This document shows, piece by piece, positions 1 through 8,293 of a stretch of DNA of 64,000 bases (within the stretch, counting starts at the first letter, position 1; every line of letters begins with the position of its first letter). The notes beneath the pieces are model-generated. The model saw only the letters and a program-made list of their open reading frames with translations. It was not told the origin of the DNA and made no database searches. Position numbers and translations under genes: made by a program. Origin of the DNA: Paenibacillus sp. BIC5C1 (lineage in GTDB: Bacteria > Bacillota > Bacilli > Paenibacillales > Paenibacillaceae); NCBI RefSeq assembly GCF_032399705.1, contig NZ_CP135922.1:2046001-2110000 (forward strand). Reading direction: 5' to 3'.

Positions 1-105
1 AGCACAGGAAATTGTGCTATGATTAAAGATAACTCCAAAAGTTGAAGACGGGGTATGTTGTAAATAAAACTTTTTAGGTTAATAAAAGGAATAAGGTGAA
101 GAACA

Positions 106-1242
106 ATGACCATGCTAAACTCAGGATCGGTAGAACCGATGCCTTTATCGCCGACTAATGATCCTTGGGATCCAATCGGCTCTTTGCGTACATATGGACG
201 CCATGTGCTGACCAGTGTAGAAATGACCGTGACTCATCTGTGCAATATGCGTTGCGAGCATTGTGCGGTAGGAGATATGTTAACGATGCGCGAAGCACCT
301 GCGCTTCCGCTCCCTTTAATGCTTAAAAGGTTGGATGAAGTTGAGCACCTCCAGACGATTAGTCTGACAGGTGGTGAACCGAGCTTCAGCCAGAAGACCG
401 TGGATGAGATGATCATTCCGCTCCTCAAATATGCCAAGGAACGGGGCATTCGTTCTCAGATCAACTCCAATCTGACACTGGATTACCGTCGGTACGAGCA
501 ACTTCTGCCATATTTGGACGTTATGCATATCTCATTCAATTACCTGAATGCCGATGACTTTCACCAAGTCGGGTTTGCCAACAGTGGTAGACCTGTAAAG
601 CGGGAAGTTGCGGTGAAGATGTATGAGAAAATGATTGAAAACTCCCGTAAACTCAGTGAAGCGGGCATGTTTATTTCTGCGGAGTCCATGATTAATTTCC
701 GTACTCATGACAAGCTGGAGGGTATTCATCAATTGATCCGTGAGATGGGCTGTGTCCGTCATGAAGTGCATCCGATGTATAATTCGAATTTTGCTTCTTC
801 GCTGCCGGTGCTTTCCCTTGATCATATGAGAGCGGCTATTCATCGTTTGTTGGATGTGCGTGACAAGGATATGTGGATGCTGTTTGGTACACTTCCGTTC
901 TTCGCATGCAGTGCAGCAGAGCAGGATCGTGAACTGATTAACCGCCTGTATAGCGAACCTAAAGTGACGGTTCGTAATGATCCCGACGGTCGTAACCGCG
1001 TTAACGTCAACATGTTCACCGGGAACGTGTATGTTACTGATTTTGCCGACATCCCGGCGTTTGGCAACATTCGTGACCGGAAACTGGATGATGTATTCCA
1101 TGAGTGGTCAGCGGAACACCCCTTGAATCAGACAGTGAATTGTCATTGTGATGCTGCTTCTTGCTGTGGTCCGAATCTGTTGGTGGCAGATATGTATTAT
1201 AAAGGTGTGGATTTCAAATCGAGAAAAGCAATTACACGTTGA
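106..1242 (+). CDS. yfkAB: Radical SAM protein, YfkAB type
   Basis: Cytosolic radical S-adenosylmethionine enzyme of unknown substrate. The 4Fe-4S motif CNMRCEHC (CX3CX2C, Cys46, Cys50, Cys53) is followed by the SAM-binding segment LTGGEPS near residue 88. A C-terminal cluster CHCDAASCCGPN near residues 346-357 probably binds an auxiliary Fe-S centre. The length of 378 aa fits the fused Bacillus YfkAB form. The ATG lies just after AAGGTGAAG, a good ribosome binding site. The next gene starts 46 bases downstream, so the two may be cotranscribed. The family is recognised with good confidence; the reaction is unknown. Confidence 0.85.
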   Translation: MTMLNSGSVEPMPLSPTNDPWDPIGSLRTYGRHVLTSVEMTVTHLCNMRCEHCAVGDMLTMREAPALPLPLMLKRLDEVEHLQTISLTGGEPSFSQKTVDEMIIPLLKYAKERGIRSQINSNLTLDYRRYEQLLPYLDVMHISFNYLNADDFHQVGFANSGRPVKREVAVKMYEKMIENSRKLSEAGMFISAESMINFRTHDKLEGIHQLIREMGCVRHEVHPMYNSNFASSLPVLSLDHMRAAIHRLLDVRDKDMWMLFGTLPFFACSAAEQDRELINRLYSEPKVTVRNDPDGRNRVNVNMFTGNVYVTDFADIPAFGNIRDRKLDDVFHEWSAEHPLNQTVNCHCDAASCCGPNLLVADMYYKGVDFKSRKAITR

Positions 1243-1288
1243 TATTCCAGGTGTATTCCTGAAATAGATAGAAAAGGGGAGTTTCGAC

Positions 1289-2683
1289 TTGGGTATTCAT
1301 ACCGAATTTCATCTGGGGCAGTTGGTATTTAATCTGGTCTGTGTGTTTCTGCTCGTATTTTTGAATGGCGTATTTGTCGCAGCGGAATTTTCCCTGGTCA
1401 AAGTTAGACAAACACGCCTCACTCAATTACAGAGTGAAGGGAATAAGTTGGCTGGTTATGCACTGAAGGTGAATGGTAAATTGGATGCCTATCTATCGGC
1501 AACCCAGTTCGGAATCACGTTGACATCGCTGGGGCTTGGTTGGCTCGGTGAACCGGCTATTTCCGAATTACTGGTCGAACCTCTGATGTTCAAGCTTGGT
1601 GTAGCAGATACAGGACTTATATCCACAGTATCGGTCATTATAGGTTTCTGTATCATTACGTTTTTGCACATTGTGCTGGGTGAGCTTGCGCCCAAATCTC
1701 TGGCGATTCAAAAAACAGACGGAGTGGCTTTGCTGCTATCGGCACCGTTGCTGTTATTTTATAAAATTTTCTTCCCATTCATCTGGGTACTGAACGCGTC
1801 AGCCAATGCACTGCTGCGATTGGCAGGCATTGAACCCGCCAGCGAAGGGGAGGCCCATTCGGAAGATGAGCTTCGAATCTTGATGAAGCAAAGTGCGAAG
1901 AGTGGCGTCATCGACAAGGATGAAATCAAACTGATGGATAACATCTTTGATTTCTCGGATATGCTGGCACGTGAAATTATGCTGCCACGTACGGATATGG
2001 ACTGTCTTTATACGCATATGTCGCTGGAAGAAAACCTGAAAATTATTAATGCAACAAAGCATTCCCGTTATCCTGTAGCTGTTGAGGATAAGGATGAGAT
2101 TATCGGATTTATCCACATTACCGATCTGCTTCTTGCTGAACCTGACCATCAGCATGATTTGGCTGCGCTTGTCCGTCCGATTCTGAATGTTCCTGAATCG
2201 ATGGAGATCAGCCATGTACTTCGTCTGATGCAGAAAAAGCACTCCCAGATGACATTGGTGGTCGACGAATACGGGGGCACGGCAGGCTTGCTGACGGCTG
2301 AAGAGATTTTGGAAGAGATCGTTGGTGATCTGTATGATGAGTTCGAAGACGAACGTCCGCATATGGAGCGCAGTGGAGAAACTTTTTCCATCGATGGTCG
2401 TTCCCTGATTGAAGAGGTCCATGAATGGACCGGAGCTGTCATTGAGGATGAGGAAGTCGATACGATTGGCGGCTGGCTGTTCAAGGAATTGGAAGGCAGT
2501 GCGGTCAAAGGTAAAACACGGGAGCAAAACGGTTATGTCTTTGAAGTGGAAGAGTCCACCCGTCTCCGAATTACCAGAGTGAAGGTATATAAGCGACCGG
2601 ATCCCGAAGAAGATAAGGCGGAAATGGAAGGACAGGATCCAGATTCGATGCAGGATGCTGATCGTGAACGTAACAGGGACTGA
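1289..2683 (+). CDS. CNNM/CBS-domain membrane protein (hemolysin C-like, YhdP/YugS type)
   Basis: Membrane protein of the HlyC/CorC-related family, proposed to act in Mg2+ or other divalent-ion export. An N-terminal CNNM (DUF21) domain of three to four hydrophobic segments covers about residues 1-200. A CBS pair follows at about 210-335, where REIMLPRTDM marks its entry, and a CorC_HlyC domain occupies the C-terminus. The extreme tail is acidic and charged. The chosen start is TTG (protein begins MGIHTEF), because AAAAGGGGA lies eight bases before it and no ATG fits as well. Length, 464 aa, is usual for the family. Bacillus has several paralogues, so no single symbol is assigned. Confidence 0.85.
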   Translation: MGIHTEFHLGQLVFNLVCVFLLVFLNGVFVAAEFSLVKVRQTRLTQLQSEGNKLAGYALKVNGKLDAYLSATQFGITLTSLGLGWLGEPAISELLVEPLMFKLGVADTGLISTVSVIIGFCIITFLHIVLGELAPKSLAIQKTDGVALLLSAPLLLFYKIFFPFIWVLNASANALLRLAGIEPASEGEAHSEDELRILMKQSAKSGVIDKDEIKLMDNIFDFSDMLAREIMLPRTDMDCLYTHMSLEENLKIINATKHSRYPVAVEDKDEIIGFIHITDLLLAEPDHQHDLAALVRPILNVPESMEISHVLRLMQKKHSQMTLVVDEYGGTAGLLTAEEILEEIVGDLYDEFEDERPHMERSGETFSIDGRSLIEEVHEWTGAVIEDEEVDTIGGWLFKELEGSAVKGKTREQNGYVFEVEESTRLRITRVKVYKRPDPEEDKAEMEGQDPDSMQDADRERNRD

Positions 2684-2727
2684 GTGTTGATGAAATAAGC
2701 ATTGATGCATAGCCTCTAGATCAAATG

Positions 2728-2780
2728 AAGAGACCTTTGGACACTGCCCAGCGGGGTAAGTCGTTTGAAGGTCTTTTTTT
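2728..2780 (+). terminator. Rho-independent terminator after the CNNM/CBS gene
   Basis: Arms AGACCTT (2731-2737) and AAGGTCT (2768-2774) enclose a long loop and run into a T tract. It separates the first two genes from cotJABC. Confidence 0.6.
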
Positions 2781-2907
2781 GCGTTCAGCTAAATATGGGA
2801 TTAACTTGGGGGACAGCGACATATGGTTATAGAGACGGGAAATGAAAGCTTGGAATGATGCGATGTCGAATGTATCAAATCAGTAGTGATGAAGGAGGCG
2901 TTGTTCT

Positions 2908-3147
2908 GTGTCAGATCCACAGCTTCGTGCTTACGCCCCTTTTGTGGGGCCGTTTGATCCATGTCCACCAAAGACGATTCGGACGTACTTAGTTCCTCCG
3001 CAACTGTTTATCCCATTTCAGCCGATGGGCTGGCCGCAGTTCAGTCCTGCAGAAGCCTTAAGAATTGGAACATTGTGGCCTGCTTTATACAGTCCTTATA
3101 CACCTGCCAGCTCAAAGGGAAGGAAGGTGGAAGCAGATGGAACCTGA
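2908..3147 (+). CDS. cotJA: Spore coat-associated protein CotJA
   Basis: Small proline- and tyrosine-rich protein of 79 aa with the typical CotJA pattern of PFVGPFDPCPPK and FIPFQPMGWPQFSP. In Bacillus CotJA is made in the mother cell and interacts with CotJC in the spore coat. The GTG start is preceded by GAAGGAGGCG at 2891-2900, seven bases away. It is the first gene of a three-gene operon, and its last 11 bases overlap the start of cotJB. Mother-cell (sigma-E) transcription is expected from the family, but I could not identify a convincing sigma-E promoter. Confidence 0.88.
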   Translation: MSDPQLRAYAPFVGPFDPCPPKTIRTYLVPPQLFIPFQPMGWPQFSPAEALRIGTLWPALYSPYTPASSKGRKVEADGT

Positions 3148-3412
3148 AGCACCTAAAGCCTGTGATGCAAAATACTATGAGCTGCTGGAGGAACTTCAGG
3201 CACTGGATTTTGTATTAGTTGAGCTGAATCTGTATCTGGACACCCACCCGGGTGATTATCAGAGCATTGAGCAATACAACAAATTCAGCCAGGAGCGGAT
3301 GAGGGTGGCACATGAGTTTCAGCAATTGTACGGACCGTTGATGAACTTTGGGCATGCGTTCTCCAAATATCCATGGGAATGGTCCCAGACGCCATGGCCT
3401 TGGCAAGTGTGA
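3137..3412 (+). CDS. cotJB: Spore coat protein CotJB
   Basis: A 91-aa protein beginning MEPEAPKACDAKYY, with the CotJB pattern LLEELQALDFVLVELNLYLDTHPGD and a tryptophan- and proline-rich C-terminus (YPWEWSQTPWPW). The reading frame is open further upstream, but this ATG is chosen because AGGAAGGTGG lies seven bases before it and the length then fits the family. It overlaps cotJA by 11 bases, implying translational coupling. It is the middle member of cotJABC, between the coat adaptor CotJA and the catalase-like CotJC. Confidence 0.87.
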   Translation: MEPEAPKACDAKYYELLEELQALDFVLVELNLYLDTHPGDYQSIEQYNKFSQERMRVAHEFQQLYGPLMNFGHAFSKYPWEWSQTPWPWQV

Positions 3413-3504
3413 TATAACATCCTCGGGTTTCCTTGCAGTCATTCCAAGCCGGGAGCTCGAGGGATCGTAACAGTTTGGATTTGATTTAAAAAGGAGGCGT
3501 CTGC

Positions 3505-4074
3505 ATGTGGGTGTATGAAAAAAAATTGCAATATCCCGTTCGGGTCAGCAAATGTGATCCTCATATGGCGAAATTGCTGGCGGAACAGTATGGGGGCGCA
3601 GACGGAGAACTGGCGGCTGCCCTGCGGTATTTGAACCAGCGGTATACGATTCCGGACAAGATTATCGGGCTGTTGAACGACATAGGCACGGAGGAATTCG
3701 CTCACTTGGAAATGATTGCGACAATGATATATAAATTGACAAAAGACGCATCGGTGCAGCAGCTGGAGGAAGCGGGGCTTGGGCCGAATTATGCTCAGCG
3801 TGATTCTGCTTTGTTCTATACGAATTCTTCGGGTGTGCCATTTACAGCAGCCTATATTGCCTCGAAGGGAGATCCGATTGCGGATTTGTACGAGGATATT
3901 GCAGCGGAAGAGAAGGCACGGGCTACATATCAATGGTTGATCGATCTTACGGATGACGTGGATCTGCAGGACAGTCTCAAGTTTCTGAGAGAACGGGAAA
4001 TTGTGCATTCCTTGCGTTTTCGTGAGGCCGTAGAGATTCTGAAGGATGATCGGGAGACGAAGAAGATTTTCTGA
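3505..4074 (+). CDS. cotJC: Spore coat manganese-catalase-family protein CotJC
   Basis: A 189-aa ferritin-like protein of the dimanganese catalase family. Likely metal ligands are visible in four helices: a Glu in ADGELAAALRYL, a Glu and His in EEFAHLEM, a Glu in DIAAEEKARATY and a His in REIVHSLRF. It would dismute hydrogen peroxide or serve as a structural coat protein of the spore. The ATG follows AAAAAGGAGGCG with good spacing. It lies 92 bases after cotJB and closes the operon. The length matches CotJC rather than the longer free manganese catalases. Confidence 0.9.
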   Translation: MWVYEKKLQYPVRVSKCDPHMAKLLAEQYGGADGELAAALRYLNQRYTIPDKIIGLLNDIGTEEFAHLEMIATMIYKLTKDASVQQLEEAGLGPNYAQRDSALFYTNSSGVPFTAAYIASKGDPIADLYEDIAAEEKARATYQWLIDLTDDVDLQDSLKFLREREIVHSLRFREAVEILKDDRETKKIF

Positions 4075-4229
4075 CAAGGAAAACATATCGTTCTCATTGC
4101 CGTTCTCTGTCAAGGGAGCGGTTTTTGCGTTGGTAGGAACGTTCAAAGCATGTCTTCATTGGTTTTGAGATAATGGTAATGGGATGTATCCAGTAAAAGT
4201 TATCATTTCAAATATAAAATAATAAAAAA

Positions 4230-4270
4230 CAGGACCGTCTTTTTTATAAAAAAAGGCTGTCCTGCTTTTT
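4230..4270. terminator. Bidirectional terminator between cotJC and the FabH-like gene
   Basis: The near-palindrome CAGGACCGTC...GGCTGTCCTG has A/T tracts inside and a T run on either side. It sits between convergent genes and can serve both strands. Confidence 0.75.
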
Positions 4271-4289
4271 GAGGTTTAGTGTCAAGCTC

Positions 4290-5282
4290 TCAGTATTCAA
4301 CGACCATGGCAACATTTTGCCATCCAGCGCCAACGGTCCAGAACAGCACTTTATCACCACGCTGAATTTGGCCGGATGTTATGGCTCGATGCAATGCAAT
4401 GAACGGGCTGCTGGTTGAGGTGTAACCGAACTCATCTCCGATGTAGACGGCAATATCTTCGCTAATGCCAATGTTCTCGGATACAGCACGTATATTGCCA
4501 ATGGATAATTGGGAGAAACAAGCGGCTTTGATCGCATCTGCTCCGATTTCATTACGACTTAGCAAAGTTCGAATCGAATCAGAGGCAGCGCCTACACAGA
4601 TGGAATCATCAAACGGTATGAATTTTACATGGAAGGCACCTGCGTCAACACCGGTTTGGCCCAGTTTTGCAAGACCTTGTGCCGGGAAGAGAGAATTGCC
4701 GTACACACAGGTATCAGTCTGATAGATCGAGTCAATAAAACCGACTGCCTGCTCGTCCCGTTCAACAATGACAGCTGCTGCTGCGTCCCCAAAGTTCGCG
4801 AAGTACACAGGATCGTCTGGACTGGCGTGAGGAGCGATGTAATCCGAGCCAATAATCAAAGCACGACGAATTCTGGGATTACCCAGCATCTGACGACTAA
4901 CTTGTTCAAAGGCGGCGGTCATGCCCGCACAGTTTGCATTGCTGTCAATGCAGATCGTATGGGATGCCCCGTTAATTAGGCGATGAATCATTAAGGAATT
5001 CGTAGGAAAGATGTATTCCGGCGTTTGACTTGCATAAGCAATCAGATCGATATCGGCACCTGTGAGTCCGGTCTTTTCGAGCAAATTACTGGCGGCCTCA
5101 AAGGCCATGCTTAGTGAGTTTTCATCATCGTTGTCAATTTTGTAACGTGTATCACGCCCAAGTGCCTTTAACAATCCCCGAATATCTACACCTCTTGCAT
5201 CAAAATGTTCAATATAAAAGTCATTGCCCACCTTGTTCGTTGGGTGATAGATATCGATATCTACAATACGAATTCCAGCCAT
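4290..5282 (-). CDS. Atypical 3-oxoacyl-ACP synthase III (FabH-like), His/Asn of the triad replaced
   Basis: Thiolase-fold protein of about 330 aa, the usual length of ketosynthase III. The nucleophile is kept as Cys118 in SNANCAG. The HQAN-type segment that carries the catalytic His in FabH aligns by eye with SQLS (257-260), and the GNTS-type Asn segment with GYTS (Tyr287). Known FabH enzymes use His and Asn to decarboxylate malonyl-ACP, so this protein is more likely an acyltransferase or a non-decarboxylating condensing enzyme than housekeeping FabH. The second ATG (MAGIRI) is chosen because GAGGAG lies seven bases before it; the first ATG at 5288 abuts that site. It is the last gene of the locus shared with the ThDP enzyme, 54 bases after the STAS-like gene. 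Confidence 0.82.
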   Translation of the reverse strand: MAGIRIVDIDIYHPTNKVGNDFYIEHFDARGVDIRGLLKALGRDTRYKIDNDDENSLSMAFEAASNLLEKTGLTGADIDLIAYASQTPEYIFPTNSLMIHRLINGASHTICIDSNANCAGMTAAFEQVSRQMLGNPRIRRALIIGSDYIAPHASPDDPVYFANFGDAAAAVIVERDEQAVGFIDSIYQTDTCVYGNSLFPAQGLAKLGQTGVDAGAFHVKFIPFDDSICVGAASDSIRTLLSRNEIGADAIKAACFSQLSIGNIRAVSENIGISEDIAVYIGDEFGYTSTSSPFIALHRAITSGQIQRGDKVLFWTVGAGWQNVAMVVEY

Positions 5283-5336
5283 CTTCATTCTCCTCTTGAG
5301 CGGATGGGTGAACCCTCAGGTTGTCCGCCTGGTTTA

Positions 5337-5687
5337 TTATGTCGTAACCGTGGAGATGATCTCAAGATTGTCCAATCCGACAGACCGTCCAAGACGGGAC
5401 AGCTGCATTTTCAGAATGGCATTATTCTCAAGTGTCAACACCACTTTTTTATATTCATCTTTTTTGAACATCTGCAGGCAGCCTTCGAGAAGAGGCACAA
5501 TTTCCGGAGCGGTAACATTCAACTTTTTGCAATCAATATTCAGCGCATACTCCTTGGTGTTAATCGGAGCGATCGTATCCTGATATGCCGAGATGGAACG
5601 CAAACCGTCTTCTTGAGAGAAAGAGCCCTCCAGTTCAATGTTCAACACCTTGTTCGGAACGTCAGTTTTCAGTATAAAACTTCCCAT
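5337..5687 (-). CDS. Small STAS-like domain protein
   Basis: A 116-aa soluble protein with an alternating strand/helix pattern like SpoIIAA/STAS domains: the strand YALNIDCKKLNV, then helix APEIVPLLEGCLQMF, then strand KVVLTLENN and a C-terminal helix. STAS proteins bind ligands or partner proteins. I see no clear phosphorylatable serine motif of the SpoIIAA type, so an anti-sigma role is not supported. The start follows AAAGGAGAG at good spacing. A promoter-like pair lies about 115 bases upstream. Its place between two biosynthetic enzymes suggests a carrier or regulatory subunit, which is inference. I do not recognise a named family. Confidence 0.65.
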   Translation of the reverse strand: MGSFILKTDVPNKVLNIELEGSFSQEDGLRSISAYQDTIAPINTKEYALNIDCKKLNVTAPEIVPLLEGCLQMFKKDEYKKVVLTLENNAILKMQLSRLGRSVGLDNLEIISTVTT

Positions 5688-5801
5688 GATTGTTCTCTCT
5701 CCTTTAAATGAGTTAAGGCTATCCTGCTAACCAAGACATAGGCCTTGAGGCCCTCGCTGACTGATTCTGAGATGTAGCGGATTCGAAGGATAATTTAACC
5801 A

Positions 5802-5831
5802 TATTATAAAGGTAGAGATGTAATAAGATCA
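5802..5831 (-). promoter_or_regulatory. Likely internal promoter before the STAS-like and FabH-like genes
   Basis: Read on the minus strand: TTGATC (5831-5826), an 18-base spacer, then TATAAT (5807-5802). The leader carries a GC-rich hairpin AGGCC-TTGA-GGCCT around 5740-5754. It would let the two distal genes be expressed apart from the ThDP gene. Confidence 0.5.
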
Positions 5832-5872
5832 ATAAAAAAGTCGAATCGTGTATAAAAATGTAGAAGAGTGAA

Positions 5873-6241
5873 TTATTGGATTTCATCCAATGTAGCGAGC
5901 AATATATTAAAAGCACTGATGATTCGTGGGGCACCAACACAAGGTGCCAGATGCAGCAAAATTCCTTTGAGCTGATCCACGGTTACACCGACACTTAGCG
6001 CCATCGCATAATGAACCCCCAACTGCTCATACTGGCCCTGTGAGATCAGTGAGGAGATAATCGCAACTTCCTTCCATTGATCGGTGATGGTTGTACGCTG
6101 AAAAATATCCCCGTAAGCTGTTCCCATAATAAACTCGGCGAGCTCAGGGAACTGATCCTTAATCGGTGCCAGTGCTTTTGCACCATATTCACCGGAAAGC
6201 TTTGCAAAACGCTCCAATCCTTGAGTCACTTGTTCACTCAT
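5873..6241 (-). CDS. Carboxymuconolactone decarboxylase/AhpD-like family protein
   Basis: A 122-aa all-helical protein with the family core WKEVAIISSLISQGQ and LGVHYAMALSVGVTVDQLKGILLHLAPCVGAPR. The AhpD redox motif CXXC is absent, so it resembles the gamma-carboxymuconolactone decarboxylase branch rather than alkylhydroperoxidase. The ribosome binding site AGGAGGAG overlaps the stop region of the upstream ThDP gene, with 13 bases between the genes, so the two are almost certainly translated from one message. It may isomerise or decarboxylate the product of the ThDP enzyme. The family is confident; the function is not known. Confidence 0.8.
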   Translation of the reverse strand: MSEQVTQGLERFAKLSGEYGAKALAPIKDQFPELAEFIMGTAYGDIFQRTTITDQWKEVAIISSLISQGQYEQLGVHYAMALSVGVTVDQLKGILLHLAPCVGAPRIISAFNILLATLDEIQ

Positions 6242-6254
6242 GTTATTGCTCCTC

Positions 6255-7886
6255 CTAATTCAAAGTCACGGTACGGTGAGCCGTGGGTGGGATCTCGTCG
6301 CGATCGGTCAGAAGCTCAATGACAGTAACTTGGTTCAGCTGCTGCGCGCTCTGGAGAGCTGATGTGAATTCAGCCCGTGTTTCTGCCCGAAAAGCAACAG
6401 CACCGAGCGACTCGGCAAATTTTGCCGCATCCAGGGGAACCTCAAATAAAGTGCCATCAATTCGACCTGTTGTTTTTTCCATGCCTTTCAGTGCCATATC
6501 CAGCTGTTTATTGTTTACAACGATGAAGATGACCGGCAGATTGTTGCATACAGCGGTGTTAATCTCGGTTCCTAGCATCATAAAGCAACCATCACCTGTA
6601 ATGCATACAATGGTTTCTTCCGGTGCGGCAGTCTTGGCCCCAATAGCCATGCCTATGGCATTGCCCATGCAGGCAAAGTAGGCGTCAAACACGAAGCTGC
6701 CGGGTTTCTTAACTTTATATCGTTGAACCGCATGAAAACCATGACTGCCATCATCCACAAACAGTTTATGATCATATGGAAGCAGTTTACTCATTTCTTC
6801 CAAGATGGAAGCCAAGGACAGACGCGGCAGATGCGGGAGAGGTACGGTGTAATCCACAGTGGTCGTCTCTCTTGGAACAACAGGTTGTTCTGTCAGTGTA
6901 CCGAGCAAGAACTGCAGGTTGTCCTTCAAGTCGCCGGTGATATGTAAGGTTTGCGCGTGAAGTATTTTACCAACGAATGTAGGATCAGCGTCGAATTGAA
7001 TGAGATGTGCAGGGTGGTTTTCAGGCTTCAAATTACAGATGGTCATATCACTCAGACGTGAACCGAGTACGATGTAGAGATCACTTTGATTGAGCAGTTC
7101 ATCTGCATGAGGGAATCCACCGACACCGCAGGGTCCATGATATAGAGGATGATCCCAAGCAATGGCACCTTTTCCTCCGGGAGAAGTAATGACAGGAATA
7201 TTGAAATGTTCGGCAAAATGAAGCAATTCATCATGGGCTCTGGCGCGACTGACGCCTTTGCCTGCAATAATTAAAGGATGACTCGACTGTTGAAGTAAGG
7301 GGAGGATACGATTCAGGTTGGATACGCTAATCAGGGGTTCTGGCTCCGGGAGGACAACCCGGAAATCAGCGAGCTGTTCGGTTTGTACGTCAAAAGGAAG
7401 ACAGAGATGCACCGGACCTTTGTTGGGACCGAGTGCAATGGAAAGGGCGTGATTCAGTATGGTGCTGAAATGATCACCGCGCTCCACCAGCTTGCTGAAG
7501 AGGGTGGCAGGACGGAACATCTCCGCCAAATCAGCCAAGTAGGAAGAGGAGTCCTGACATTGCGGAAGCCCCAATTCCTGAATGGATTGATGACCCGTAA
7601 TAAACAGGACGGGCAGATTGTTAGCCTTGGCATGGGCCGCGGCGGTGAGCAAGTTGGTTCCACCTGGACCAGAAGTGGCGAAGGCCACACCCAGTTTGCC
7701 TGTTTGGAGGGCATAGCCCGATGCGGCAAAGCCTGAGCTGGATTCATGGCGGCCTGGAATGAATTCCAAACCGTAATCGACCATTTTTAGGACAGCAGGA
7801 CATATGGATTTTCCGATAATACCAAAGACATGAGTAACGCCTAAATTACGCAGAGCTTCTGCCAAATAGTCCGCAACTGTTCTCAT
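6255..7886 (-). CDS. Thiamine diphosphate-dependent enzyme (acetolactate/acyloin synthase-like)
   Basis: Three-domain ThDP enzyme of 543 aa related to acetolactate synthase and 2-oxoacid decarboxylases. The N-terminal Pyr domain carries the catalytic Glu48 in GRHESSSGF. The C-terminal PP domain carries GDG at 431-433 and NN at 458-459, the Mg2+/ThDP motif. The middle domain (about 190-330) has IIAGKGV and VLGSRLSD, but FAD dependence cannot be judged. The ATG giving MRTVADYL is chosen over a GTG three codons earlier because GAGGTG sits about six bases before it. It is the first gene of the four-gene locus and is transcribed away from the oxidoreductase at 8294. No regulatory acetolactate synthase subunit is nearby, and the partners differ from branched-chain amino acid operons, so a specialised carboligase is likelier than IlvB. 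Confidence 0.85.
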   Translation of the reverse strand: MRTVADYLAEALRNLGVTHVFGIIGKSICPAVLKMVDYGLEFIPGRHESSSGFAASGYALQTGKLGVAFATSGPGGTNLLTAAAHAKANNLPVLFITGHQSIQELGLPQCQDSSSYLADLAEMFRPATLFSKLVERGDHFSTILNHALSIALGPNKGPVHLCLPFDVQTEQLADFRVVLPEPEPLISVSNLNRILPLLQQSSHPLIIAGKGVSRARAHDELLHFAEHFNIPVITSPGGKGAIAWDHPLYHGPCGVGGFPHADELLNQSDLYIVLGSRLSDMTICNLKPENHPAHLIQFDADPTFVGKILHAQTLHITGDLKDNLQFLLGTLTEQPVVPRETTTVDYTVPLPHLPRLSLASILEEMSKLLPYDHKLFVDDGSHGFHAVQRYKVKKPGSFVFDAYFACMGNAIGMAIGAKTAAPEETIVCITGDGCFMMLGTEINTAVCNNLPVIFIVVNNKQLDMALKGMEKTTGRIDGTLFEVPLDAAKFAESLGAVAFRAETRAEFTSALQSAQQLNQVTVIELLTDRDEIPPTAHRTVTLN

Positions 7887-8293
7887 GCGGGACACCTCGC
7901 TTCACAAAATAGGTTTTTGGACCCACAGGTCAAGTTCCATTTTTGGGATGTATGTCGTTGTCTAAGGTTGTAAAAGGAAATAAATCCTTGTTAATAGGAA
8001 GAGTAGCTTTTTTTGTGGTTTTTTGTCAACCGATTTTATAAGTATAAGTTCCTGATTCTAAGGTTGGAAACGCTTAATGTCTTGCCCTATAAGAGAAAAT
8101 AAATTGGTTATATATTCCTGCAACGAATTACCTATAAACAAGATTTGTAGAATAAAATGTAAAATGATATAGAATATTGTAGATTTATTTTGTGAAGATC
8201 CAATGAGGATCGTATGCTTTCTATTTCACATCCGTGCAAGGATTGGCAATGTTATGCTTTCTGTTATACTGAAATTCGATGGGAGTGAATTGA
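7887..8293. other. AT-rich divergent intergenic region
   Basis: No gene is visible. A minus-strand TTGACA (8029-8024) with a weak TACTCT 18 bases on may drive the ThDP operon; a TTTCCA/TATACT pair further upstream is an alternative. A clear plus-strand promoter for the oxidoreductase lies at 8243-8270. Confidence 0.45.
8243..8270 (+). promoter_or_regulatory. Sigma-A promoter of the Gfo/Idh/MocA gene
   Basis: TTGGCA (8243-8248), 16 bases, TATACT (8265-8270). It is followed by the GGGAGTG ribosome binding site and the ATG at 8294. Confidence 0.6.

Noticed and set aside
1..18. AGCACA-N6-TGTGCT inverted repeat at the left edge
   Set aside because: Arms of six bases with no T run and truncated context; it could be the end of an unseen hairpin but nothing supports a call.
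1799..2710. A 303-codon frame antisense to the CNNM/CBS gene
   Set aside because: A shadow of the real gene, with no recognisable protein features.
6255..7886. The ThDP enzyme as housekeeping acetolactate synthase (ilvB or alsS)
   Set aside because: No ilvN, ilvC or alsD neighbour is present, and the partners are a CMD-like, a STAS-like and an altered FabH-like protein. It cannot be fully excluded without a phylogeny.
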